The position numbers and the translations under genes are program-made. A DNA stretch of 64,000 nucleotides from Streptomonospora litoralis. Its GTDB lineage: Bacteria > Actinomycetota > Actinomycetes > Streptosporangiales > Streptosporangiaceae. The notes below the pieces were generated by a model that was not told the DNA's origin, did no database searches, and was given only the letters and a program-made list of their open reading frames with translations. Where the stretch lies: NCBI RefSeq assembly GCF_004323735.1, contig NZ_CP036455.1, forward strand, positions 4,211,101 through 4,275,100, read 5' to 3'. Position 1 is the first letter of the stretch. Each line of letters starts with the position of its first letter. Below, one piece after another: positions 35,701 to 42,840 of this stretch.

Positions 35701-36543
35701 CGCGGCGTCGGAGGCGTGCCAGCGCTCGCGGGTCGAGGTCAGCACCAGGCCCTGCAGGATGGGGACGTCCAGCGCGGCCAGCGCTCCGGCGTCCCAGGCG
35801 TCCTCGTCGCCGCCGCCGCTGGCGTCGGCGGCGACGGCCCCGCCGGCGGCGAGCACGGTGGTGATGACGGCGTCGGCGCGGTCGAGTATCTCGAACAGGC
35901 CGGGGTGGGTCTCGCGGGAGAGGCCGCGCAGCGAGCCGGAGAAGACGGGGAGCGGCGCGCCGCCGGCGTCGGTGACGGCGTGGCAGAGCGTGTCGACGAA
36001 GGCGGTGTTGCCGGACAGCTCGTGGGCGCGGTAGAAGACCACGGCGACAGTGGGGCGTGTGGCACCGTCGGAACGCGCGGCGGACGCGGGCTCGGCACCG
36101 GAGGCGCGTGCGCCGATCTCGTGGATGCCGTATTCGGGCATGGTCTCGGGCGGCTGGAAGCCCTCACCGGTCAGCAGCACCGTGTCGGAGAGGAAGCGGG
36201 CCAGTTCGCGCAGATTGCCGATGCCGCCTTCGCGCAAGTAGGCGTGGGCTTCGGTGGCGACGCCGGAGGGCACGGTCGAGTGCGCGATCATCTCGGCGTC
36301 GGGAGCGGCCTCGCCGCCGAGGGCCACGACGGGGATGCCGGCGGCGCGCAGCCGCTCCAAGCCGCCCGGCCAGGCTTCGCTGCCGCCGAGCAGCCGCACC
36401 ACGGCGACGTCGGCTCCCTCGATCAGGCCACCGAGCTCCTCGGGGTCGGTGCGGGCCGGGTTGGCGGTGCGGTAGCCGGATTCGGCGGCACGGGCCGCCA
36501 GCAGCTCGGTATCGGCCGTGGACAGCAGCAGGATGGTAGCCAC
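32737..36543 (-). CDS. cobN: Cobaltochelatase large subunit CobN
   Basis: 1,268 aa, the normal CobN/BchH length. Family blocks: [134 protein letters not shown] and [26 protein letters not shown]. CobN binds the corrin ring and inserts cobalt into hydrogenobyrinic acid a,c-diamide, driven by the ChlI/ChlD-type subunit at 22891-25026. I use the GTG at 36541-36543, with AAGGA 8 nt upstream and directly behind a riboswitch; the frame extends 100 codons further but those run through the riboswitch. Confidence 0.97.
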   Translation of the reverse strand: [1268 protein letters not shown]

Positions 36544-36594
36544 GCGTCGTCGTCCTTCTATGGCAGAGCAGGGGTCCTCGCCCCGTGACCGGTA

Positions 36595-36705
36595 TGTGCG
36601 CGACGGCCGAAGTTCCTGGCTCGGGCACCCCTTGCGATCGGGCGAACGGGGGCCTGACAGTTGCGGGACAGCCGCGGACTCGCACCGCGTTCCTTCGTGC
36701 CGTCG
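36595..36705 (-). ncRNA. Cobalamin riboswitch upstream of cobN
   Basis: On the minus strand: GGAACGCGGTGCGAGTCCGC (near 36690), CCGCAACTGTCAGGC, and the B12 box GAGCCAGGAACTTC (36609-36622), followed about 60 nt later by the cobN start. It has the compact layout typical of the class and predicts B12 repression of CobN together with its separately encoded ATPase partner. Confidence 0.93.
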
Positions 36706-36841
36706 CCGCCCATCTTCGCAGACGGCGTTGCGCAGGCCGCGCGGCGGCCTCCGGGCCGAAGCGGGCGGCGCCGCAGCGGGCCGTGGCAGGGTCGGGCCAT
36801 TCCGGTTCCGGCGCCGCCCGTGGTTTGCAACAATCGTCGCC

Positions 36842-37411
36842 ATGAACTACCCGCCGCCTCCGCCCGATCCCGGCGACCCGTACGGCCGCCCCGCTCCGAG
36901 TGACCCGTATGCGCAGCCGGACATGCCCTCGGGCGGCTATCCCGGCTACCCGTCCGACCCCGCCGCCGGCCCGCTGGTGCCCTACGGCAAGGAGCAGACC
37001 GGGGGCTGGCATTCGCCCTACGCCCCGGTTCCCGAGAACGATGCGGTCCTGACCACGATCGGCGACATCGCCATCACGCAGACCACGGTCATCACTCCGG
37101 CCGGCCGCCTCCCGATCAAGGGCAGCGTGTGGACATCCACGGATATGTCGCACACCACCGAGGGCATCGCGACGGTGGGCATCGTGCTGGCGGTGGTCAC
37201 GGTCATCCTGTTCGTCGGGCTCTGCGGCCTCGGCCTGCTGGGCCTGTTGTTCCTGCTGATGAAGGAGCAGAAGACGCAGGGGAGTGTGCAGGTCACCGTC
37301 CAGGGCAACGGGGTGTACCACTCGACCATGATCCCGGTGCACAGCCCGCAGGCGGTGTCGCAGATCATGCAGTCGGTCAACTACGCGCGCTCGCTTGCGG
37401 CGACGAACTGA
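36842..37411 (+). CDS. Small membrane protein with Pro/Tyr-rich N-terminus, unknown function
   Basis: 189 aa. The first ~60 residues are Pro-, Gly- and Tyr-rich (PPPPPDPGDPYGRP). The middle has a small polar domain (VLTTIGDIAITQTTVITPAGRLPIKGSVWTSTD). One long hydrophobic helix (GIVLAVVTVILFVGLCGLGLLGLLFLL) is followed by a polar C-terminal domain (GSVQVTVQGNGVYHSTMIPVHS). I do not recognise the family beyond similar actinobacterial membrane proteins. The ATG at 36842 diverges from cobN; the longer frame from 36518 would cross the riboswitch. Confidence 0.75.
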   Translation: MNYPPPPPDPGDPYGRPAPSDPYAQPDMPSGGYPGYPSDPAAGPLVPYGKEQTGGWHSPYAPVPENDAVLTTIGDIAITQTTVITPAGRLPIKGSVWTSTDMSHTTEGIATVGIVLAVVTVILFVGLCGLGLLGLLFLLMKEQKTQGSVQVTVQGNGVYHSTMIPVHSPQAVSQIMQSVNYARSLAATN

Positions 37412-37507
37412 CGGCGGCGGTCGGCCGCGCAGCGCGACGCGGACGGCGAAGGTCTCCCTTCCTCCGTAGCCGAGAACCCGTGTCGGCCCCGCTGTGAGTG
37501 TGCCCGT

Positions 37508-37541
37508 CGGCTTTCCGGCGCGGCGCCGCACCGGAAAGCCG
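37508..37541. terminator. Hairpin terminator between convergent genes
   Basis: CGGCTTTCCGG (37508-37518) and CCGGAAAGCCG (37531-37541) form a perfect 11-bp stem around a G+C-rich 12-nt loop that can itself pair. It lies between the stop of the plus-strand membrane protein (37411) and that of the minus-strand gene (37560), so it can serve both. Confidence 0.75.
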
Positions 37542-37559
37542 AGGGAGACTCGCCGATTC

Positions 37560-38087
37560 CTAACCGGTGTGCTCCACCTCCCCCCGCGCGGAGTCGTCGG
37601 AGCCGTCGCCGCCGCGCGCCGGGCACAGCTGGTCGGCCAGCAGTTCGCGGAGGTGGGCGGCCACCGGCCGGTCGCCGGCCGCCGCGCTCAGGGCGGCGAA
37701 CTCGGCGTCGCTGAAGGTCACCGACACCGAACGCACTCCGTCCCTGCGGCGGGGAAGGCCCAGCATCCGGCGGTGGATGCGTTCGAGTGCCTCGGGCGGG
37801 AGCGGACCGTAGGCGGTCTCCAGCTGCGACAGCCACTCCCGCAGCTCGTTCCACCGCGCGTAGCGCCCGGCGAGCACGTAAAGGTAGGAGGCGACGTCGC
37901 GGTGTCCGGCGGCGCGCTGCAACTCCTCGTGGGTGACGGGGTCGAGGGCGAGGCTCACCCTGCGGGCGGCGGGCGGCGCCGCGGCCGTGCGGGGATCGGC
38001 CCCGCAGCAGGGGGTGCCGGCAGCGGCTTCGGACGCCTCCGGCGCGGCGGAGGGAGCGATGACGGACGGATCGGTAGCGGTGTTCAC
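37560..38087 (-). CDS. Protein with two ribbon-helix-helix-like segments
   Basis: 175 aa. Two similar segments, RVSLALDPVTHEELQRAAG...VASYLYVLAGR and SVSVTFSDAEFAALSAAAG...VAAHLRELLADQL, each have the beta-strand, helix, helix pattern of RHH DNA-binding proteins (MobC/CopG-like). A spacer with LPRRRD separates them. Two copies on one chain would make a single-chain RHH fold. DNA binding is inferred. I take the GTG at 38085-38087, with GGAGG 5 nt upstream; the frame is open to 38366. No toxin or mobilisation gene is adjacent. Confidence 0.6.
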   Translation of the reverse strand: MNTATDPSVIAPSAAPEASEAAAGTPCCGADPRTAAAPPAARRVSLALDPVTHEELQRAAGHRDVASYLYVLAGRYARWNELREWLSQLETAYGPLPPEALERIHRRMLGLPRRRDGVRSVSVTFSDAEFAALSAAAGDRPVAAHLRELLADQLCPARGGDGSDDSARGEVEHTG

Positions 38088-38283
38088 CTGGACCTCCCGG
38101 ATCGAGGGCGAAGGGTCTCGGCCGCGCATCACGCGGCCCGCGGCCGCCTTCGCGACGGGAGCCTCCGGAGTAACCGGCGCCCGTGAACACCTGGCCGCTG
38201 CAACACCCCCAACATAACCCGCCGGGCTCGGCGCGCGCCGGTTGTCCACAGGTTGCGTGCGCGGATTCCGATGTCGCGCAGCG

Positions 38284-38778
38284 CTAGATCCGGTCGCCGC
38301 GATCCGGCCAGCGGGGCGGGACGTAGCCGTCGTGGTCCTTGGGATCGTGTGCGTGCGTGCCCGCATACATCTGGTCGGGCAGGAGCAGGACCTCGGCCGT
38401 GCGGGACAGTCCCGGAGCGGGACCCAGCCAGACGTCGTTGATTCCGTCGTTGAATACCGCCATGCACACCAGGACGCGCCCCCTCGCGTCGACGGCGCAA
38501 ACCAGGAGCTTGACCTTCTGCGCGTGCGGGCCGGTGAACATGCTGTCTCCGCGGAAGCGGTAGGTGAAGTTCACCGCGTCACCGCGTTCGGGAACCTGCG
38601 GGTGGGGCCGGACCTCCCAGCCGGTGATCTCGGCGGTCACCGGGTAGACCTCGTCACCCCTGACGACCGTGACCTCGGCTGCCGCGGGGCCCGGTTCCTC
38701 AGGGGCGGGTTCGCCGCAGCCGGCACCGACCGCAGCGACGATGCCGAGGGCGGCCGCCTTGCGCGCCCACGCAGCCAC
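38284..38778 (-). CDS. Putative lipoprotein, unknown function
   Basis: 164 aa. Arg/Lys followed by a short hydrophobic stretch and a lipobox-like AVGAGC at about residues 16-21, then a Pro/Glu/Ala linker: a secreted lipoprotein signature. The mature part (AEITGWEVRPHPQVPERGDAVNFTYRF, KLLVCAVDARGRVLVCMAVFNDGINDVWLG) looks like a beta-rich extracytoplasmic domain. No family recognised. It diverges from the two-component operon and may share its sensory theme, but nothing shows this. Confidence 0.7.
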   Translation of the reverse strand: MAAWARKAAALGIVAAVGAGCGEPAPEEPGPAAAEVTVVRGDEVYPVTAEITGWEVRPHPQVPERGDAVNFTYRFRGDSMFTGPHAQKVKLLVCAVDARGRVLVCMAVFNDGINDVWLGPAPGLSRTAEVLLLPDQMYAGTHAHDPKDHDGYVPPRWPDRGDRI

Positions 38779-38878
38779 GTCGACCCCCTCTTCGGCGATT
38801 CGCAGCCGAGTCTAACGGCCCCGCGAAGAGCCGGATTCCGATGCCGTGCGGCGACGCACCCGGCGTCGACGTGCCAAG

Positions 38879-38906
38879 ATGAAAGAATCCTCATCGCCGT
38901 TTCATC
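38879..38906 (+). promoter_or_regulatory. Operator-like site upstream of the two-component operon
   Basis: The block ATGAAAGA-N3-CTCAT-N6-TTCAT lies 35 bp before the first gene of the operon (38941). An almost identical block is upstream of the P-loop/ABC operon at 41620. Within it TCATC recurs at 11-bp spacing, the half-site spacing of OmpR-family regulators such as the one encoded here. Autoregulation is inferred. Confidence 0.55.
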
Positions 38907-38940
38907 TCCATCTGAGATCCGGACGCGACGATCGGCGGGT

Positions 38941-39273
38941 ATGAAAGGTCTGTACCGCAACATCCTGATCGGCGCGCTGCTGGCCGTCCTCGCGGCCTCG
39001 GGGGCGATGGCGTGGGCCACCGGGCGGGAGGCGCCGACGCCGCGCCCGCCCGCCGAGGTCACCGTGGGCGAGTCCGCCACAGCGGTGGCCCCGAGCTCGT
39101 CCGAGCCTTCCCCCGATTCGCAGACGTCGCCTCCTGCGAGCCCCTCGCCCGCCGGCCCCGGGGGCGACGACGATGACGACGATGACGACGACGTGGTCGA
39201 CCCGCCGCCCGCAGTCACCGGCGACGATGACGACGATGACGACTCCGACGACAAGGGCGAGGATGACGACTGA
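38941..39273 (+). CDS. Small membrane-anchored or secreted Asp-rich protein
   Basis: 110 aa. An N-terminal signal/anchor (KGLYRNILIGALLAVLAASGAMAWA) leads to a Pro/Ser/Thr-rich region, then two runs of 7-9 consecutive Asp (GGDDDDDDDDD; TGDDDDDDDSDD) and an acidic end. Poly-Asp stretches can bind Ca2+ or other cations. Its stop overlaps the histidine kinase ATG (39263), so it is coupled to the sensor. It could act as the ligand trap or accessory for the kinase; that is inference. Confidence 0.7.
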   Translation: MKGLYRNILIGALLAVLAASGAMAWATGREAPTPRPPAEVTVGESATAVAPSSSEPSPDSQTSPPASPSPAGPGGDDDDDDDDDVVDPPPAVTGDDDDDDDSDDKGEDDD

Positions 39274-40879
39274 CGGCGGCCGCAACCGCACCGGTCCGGC
39301 CGAGCCGGCCGACCCGGCGGCGGCGACCGTGCCGCAGCCGTCCTTTCGCGCGCCCTCCCCACCCGCCGCCGACCCCTCCCCCACTCATGAAACCCCGGCC
39401 GGGGACACACCGCGGCGGCGCCGGGTTCCCGTCCCCGCCCGTGCCCGGATCATGGCCTGGGTACTGCTGTTGATGACGTCGGCCCTGGTGCTGGTGAACG
39501 TCGCCACCTGGCAGGCGCTGCGCACCGCGGTCGACGACCGCATCGACCGTGCCCTCAGCCAGGAGATCGGAGAATTCCGGGAGTTCGCGGCGGTGGGCAC
39601 CGACCCCGCGACGCAGCGGCGCTTCGCCGACCTGCAGAACCTGTTCCGGATGCACATCAGTCAGCAGCATCCCGACCGCAACGAGATAATCTTCGGCTAC
39701 GTCGAGGACAGCCCGCAGGCCGCGGTGCCCACGGGACGGATCCGCCAGGGACAGAAACCGCCGTTCGACGCGTCCGCCGACGTCCCCGCTCGCGAATCCA
39801 TCCTCACCTCGCCCAACGCCCGAGGGGTCGCGCAGACCCCCGCCGGGCTGCTGCGGTGGGAGAAGCTGCGGGTGACGCCGCCGGGCGGGGCGAGCGCGGC
39901 CAACCCGCCCGGCTGGTTCGTGATCGGTTACTTCGTCGACGCCGACATGGCGGAGGTGAACGCCACCATGCGCACGCTCGTGCTGGTGAGCATCGCCGGG
40001 CTGGCGTTCGCCGGCGCCGCCGCATGGTGGGTGGCCGGGCAAATCCTGGCGCCGATCCGGCTGGTGCGCCAGGCGGCTGCGCAGATCACCGAGGAGGATC
40101 TGACCCGCCGCATCGACGTCCCGGGCAACGACGACGTCGCCGCGCTCGCCGAGCAGTTCAACGCGATGGTGGGCCGCCTGGAGGAGGCGTTCTCCGCACA
40201 GCGCCGCTTCGTCGACGACGCCGGCCACGAACTGCGCACCCCGATCACCGTGGTGCGCGGCCATCTGGAGGTGATGGGCGACGACCCGCAGGAGCGGCGC
40301 GAGACCGTGCGGCTGGTCACCGACGAACTGGACCGGATGGCGCGCATCGTAGAGGAGCTGCTGCTGCTCGCCAAGGTGCAGCGCCCCGACTTCCTGCAGC
40401 CCGGCCGGGTCTCGCTGGCGGAGCTGACCAGCGACGTCGACGCCAAGGTGCGGGCACTCGGCGACCGCGACTGGCGGCTGGACGAGATCGCCGAGGGCAC
40501 CGCCTACCTCGATCCTCAGCGGATCACGCAGGCGATGCAGCAGCTCGCGCACAACGCCTTCCAGCACACCGAACCGGGTGCCGCCGTCCGCACCGGTTCG
40601 CGGGTCTCGCCTGACGGCCGGACGGTTTCCTTCTGGGTCGGCGACAGCGGTCCCGGAATCGCAGCGGAGGACCAGGAGCGGATCTTCGAGCGGTTCTCCC
40701 GCGCCGGCCACGGCAACCGCGCGGACCGCTCCGGCGCCGGGCTCGGCTTGGCCATCGTGCGCGCCATCGCCGACGCCCACTACGGCGACGTGCTGGTGCG
40801 TTCGGCCCCCGGAGAAGGGGCGCTGTTCACCCTGGTTCTTCCCGTCGATGTGAGGAGCGAGCAGTGGCCGGCATCCTGA
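39263..40879 (+). CDS. Sensor histidine kinase of a two-component system
   Basis: 538 aa. A roughly 60-residue Pro-rich cytoplasmic start, TM1 at about 61-83, an extracytoplasmic sensor of about 150 residues, TM2 at about 238-258, HAMP, a HisKA box with DAGHELRTPITVVRGHLEVM (phospho-His 322), then a HATPase with an N-box-like QLAHNAFQHTEP, VGDSGPGI and SGAGLGLAIVRAI. The ATG at 39263 lies inside the preceding Asp-rich gene; the 3' end overlaps the regulator gene by 16 bp. The signal is unknown. Confidence 0.92.
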   Translation: MTTDGGRNRTGPAEPADPAAATVPQPSFRAPSPPAADPSPTHETPAGDTPRRRRVPVPARARIMAWVLLLMTSALVLVNVATWQALRTAVDDRIDRALSQEIGEFREFAAVGTDPATQRRFADLQNLFRMHISQQHPDRNEIIFGYVEDSPQAAVPTGRIRQGQKPPFDASADVPARESILTSPNARGVAQTPAGLLRWEKLRVTPPGGASAANPPGWFVIGYFVDADMAEVNATMRTLVLVSIAGLAFAGAAAWWVAGQILAPIRLVRQAAAQITEEDLTRRIDVPGNDDVAALAEQFNAMVGRLEEAFSAQRRFVDDAGHELRTPITVVRGHLEVMGDDPQERRETVRLVTDELDRMARIVEELLLLAKVQRPDFLQPGRVSLAELTSDVDAKVRALGDRDWRLDEIAEGTAYLDPQRITQAMQQLAHNAFQHTEPGAAVRTGSRVSPDGRTVSFWVGDSGPGIAAEDQERIFERFSRAGHGNRADRSGAGLGLAIVRAIADAHYGDVLVRSAPGEGALFTLVLPVDVRSEQWPAS

Positions 40880-41526
40880 TCGTCGAGGACGAGGAGCGCA
40901 TCTCCTCATTCGTCCGCAAGGGGCTGACCGCCAACGGCTTCGCCGCGACCGTGGTCACGAGCGGCCGCGACGCCCTGGACTTCGCGCTCACCGGCGACTT
41001 CGGCCTGATGGTGCTGGACCTGGGGCTGCCGGATGAGGACGGCTTCGCCGTGTTGCGGCGCATGCGCGAGATGGGCTCGGAGCTGCCCGTGATCATCCTG
41101 ACCGCCCGCGACGGCGTGCGCGACACGGTCAACGGCCTGGAGACGGGCGCGGACGACTACATGACCAAGCCGTTCCGCTTCGAGGAGCTGCTGGCGCGGA
41201 TCCGGTTGCGGATGCGCAGCTCGCGGGACGCCGAATCCACCGTGCTCCGGGGCGGCGGCCTCATGCTGGACCTGCGCACCCGCAGGGCCTCGACCGGCGA
41301 CGCCGGCGCCATCGACCTCACCGCCCGCGAGTTCGCGCTGCTGGAGCTGCTGCTGCGCCACCGCGGGCAGGTGCTGTCGCGCCAGCAGATCCTCTCTGCG
41401 GTGTGGGGATACGACTACGACCCCGAGTCCAACGTCGTCGACGTCTACATCCGCGCCTTGCGCAAGAAGGTCGGCGCGGAGCGCATCGCGACCGTACGCG
41501 GCATGGGCTACCGCCTGGTGGAGTGA
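40864..41526 (+). CDS. OmpR-family response regulator
   Basis: 220 aa. Receiver domain: acidic pocket VEDEERI, phospho-acceptor Asp52 in LMVLDLGLPDEDG, Thr in VIILTARDG, Lys102 in MTKPFRFEELL. A C-terminal winged-helix domain follows (LTAREFALLELLLRHRGQVLSRQQILSAVWGYDYDPESNVVDVYI, KKVGAERIATVRGMGYRLVE). It is the cognate partner of the kinase it overlaps and should bind tandem half-sites; the matching blocks at 38879 and 41620 are candidates. Confidence 0.95.
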   Translation: MAGILIVEDEERISSFVRKGLTANGFAATVVTSGRDALDFALTGDFGLMVLDLGLPDEDGFAVLRRMREMGSELPVIILTARDGVRDTVNGLETGADDYMTKPFRFEELLARIRLRMRSSRDAESTVLRGGGLMLDLRTRRASTGDAGAIDLTAREFALLELLLRHRGQVLSRQQILSAVWGYDYDPESNVVDVYIRALRKKVGAERIATVRGMGYRLVE

Positions 41527-41619
41527 AGCGGCCCGTGCGCCGCCGCGGCCGCGCGGGCCGATCGGCCGACGGACACCCGGTGCGGGCGACCGTCAAGCGC
41601 TGCCGCTGCCGCGGCCCGC

Positions 41620-41646
41620 ATGAAAGAGCTCTCATGTGCGCTTCAG
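41620..41646 (+). promoter_or_regulatory. Second operator-like site, upstream of the P-loop/ABC operon
   Basis: ATGAAAGA-N3-CTCAT-N6-TTCAG, matching the site at 38879-38906 at 17 of 18 conserved positions with identical spacing. It lies 82 bp before the ATG at 41728. It suggests that the two-component system also controls this operon. Confidence 0.55.
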
Positions 41647-41727
41647 GGCCGCCTCATCCGCGGCGACCAGGCTTGCAGTCGTCCCCGGCGGAACCCGCCA
41701 CCAGCCAAAGCACAGGGGTTTGCAACC

Positions 41728-42840
41728 ATGCACGGATCGTTCGCTCCCACCTCCTCCCCGGCCGTCCTGCACCGGCTCTCCAACACCCGGCGCGCGGCGC
41801 TGAAGGTCTCCTACACCGTGCGCGCCCTCGATGGCGACCGCCCCGTCCACCTGCTGAGCGGTCCCGGCGTGCGACCGCAGCACGGCGACGTCGTCGTCGC
41901 CGAAGTCACCGGGATCGGCAGGCACACGCGACTGGAATCGGCTGCGGGCAGGCGCGCACACCTCTTCCCCGGCGACGAGGTCCTGGTCGCGTACGGCGCG
42001 CGCTATGCCCCCGACCAGTTCGAGGCCGAACCTCCCGCCGACCTGGGGCCCTGCGACCTCGTGGCGGCCGGAGGCATCGCCGCCGAGGTGATCAGCGCCC
42101 ACGCCGACCTGGCCGAGCCGACCACGTTGAAGCCGGTGGGGCTCGCGGCGGACGCCGCCGGTGAACCCGTGAACATGACCCGCCTCGCCGCCCCCCGGGC
42201 CGCCGTTCTCGCGGGCAGCCGGGACGGCGTGCCGACCGTCGCGGTCGTCGGCACGTCCATGAACGCCGGGAAGACCACCACCGGCGCGGCACTGGTCCGC
42301 GGGCTTACCGCCGCCGGATACCGCGTCGGTGCGGCCAAGGTCACCGGAACCGGCGCGGGCGGCGACCGGTGGATGCTGCAGGACTCCGGTGCGTTCGCAG
42401 CGGCCGACTTCACCGACGCGGGCCTGGCCACCACCTACCGCGTCCCCATCGAGAGGATTCTCGCGGCGGCCCGCGACCTGCACGACGGGCTGGTGGGAGC
42501 CGGGGCCGACGCGGTCGTCCTGGAGGTCGCCGACGGCCTGCTGCAGCCGGAGACCGCCGAACTGCTGAAGCCCGGCAGGCTGCCGGCGCTGGTGCAGGGC
42601 TGGGTGTTCGCGGCGGGCGACGCCGCCGGGGCGTTGTACGGCACCGAGCGGCTCCGCGCGGCCGGGCTTCCGGTGCTGGCGGTAAGCGGCCGGATGACCG
42701 CCTCGCCACTGGCCGTACGCGAGTGCGCGCGGCACTTGGATCTTCCGGTGCACGGCCTGGACGACCTCGCCGATCCGGCGATCGCCGCGCAACTCACCCC
42801 GCGAGCGGTCGTCCAGCCGGTGCGGGAGTGCACGGCATGA
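41728..42840 (+). CDS. P-loop NTPase of unknown function (DUF1611/MobB-like)
   Basis: 370 aa. An N-terminal beta-rich domain of about 160 residues (LKVSYTVRALDGDRPVHLLSG, GDVVVAEVTGIGRHT, GDEVLVAYGARYAPDQFE), then a nucleotide-binding domain with Walker A VAVVGTSMNAGKTTTGAALVRGL (around residue 175), AAKVTGTGAGGD, ADAVVLEVADGLLQPETAELL (a Walker B-like strand) and a final Rossmann-like part. The P-loop fold recalls DUF1611 and MobB proteins; the function is not known to me. The stop overlaps the ABC transporter ATG (ATGA), so the two products likely work together. The start ATG has AGGGG 8 nt upstream. Confidence 0.7.
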   Translation: MHGSFAPTSSPAVLHRLSNTRRAALKVSYTVRALDGDRPVHLLSGPGVRPQHGDVVVAEVTGIGRHTRLESAAGRRAHLFPGDEVLVAYGARYAPDQFEAEPPADLGPCDLVAAGGIAAEVISAHADLAEPTTLKPVGLAADAAGEPVNMTRLAAPRAAVLAGSRDGVPTVAVVGTSMNAGKTTTGAALVRGLTAAGYRVGAAKVTGTGAGGDRWMLQDSGAFAAADFTDAGLATTYRVPIERILAAARDLHDGLVGAGADAVVLEVADGLLQPETAELLKPGRLPALVQGWVFAAGDAAGALYGTERLRAAGLPVLAVSGRMTASPLAVRECARHLDLPVHGLDDLADPAIAAQLTPRAVVQPVRECTA

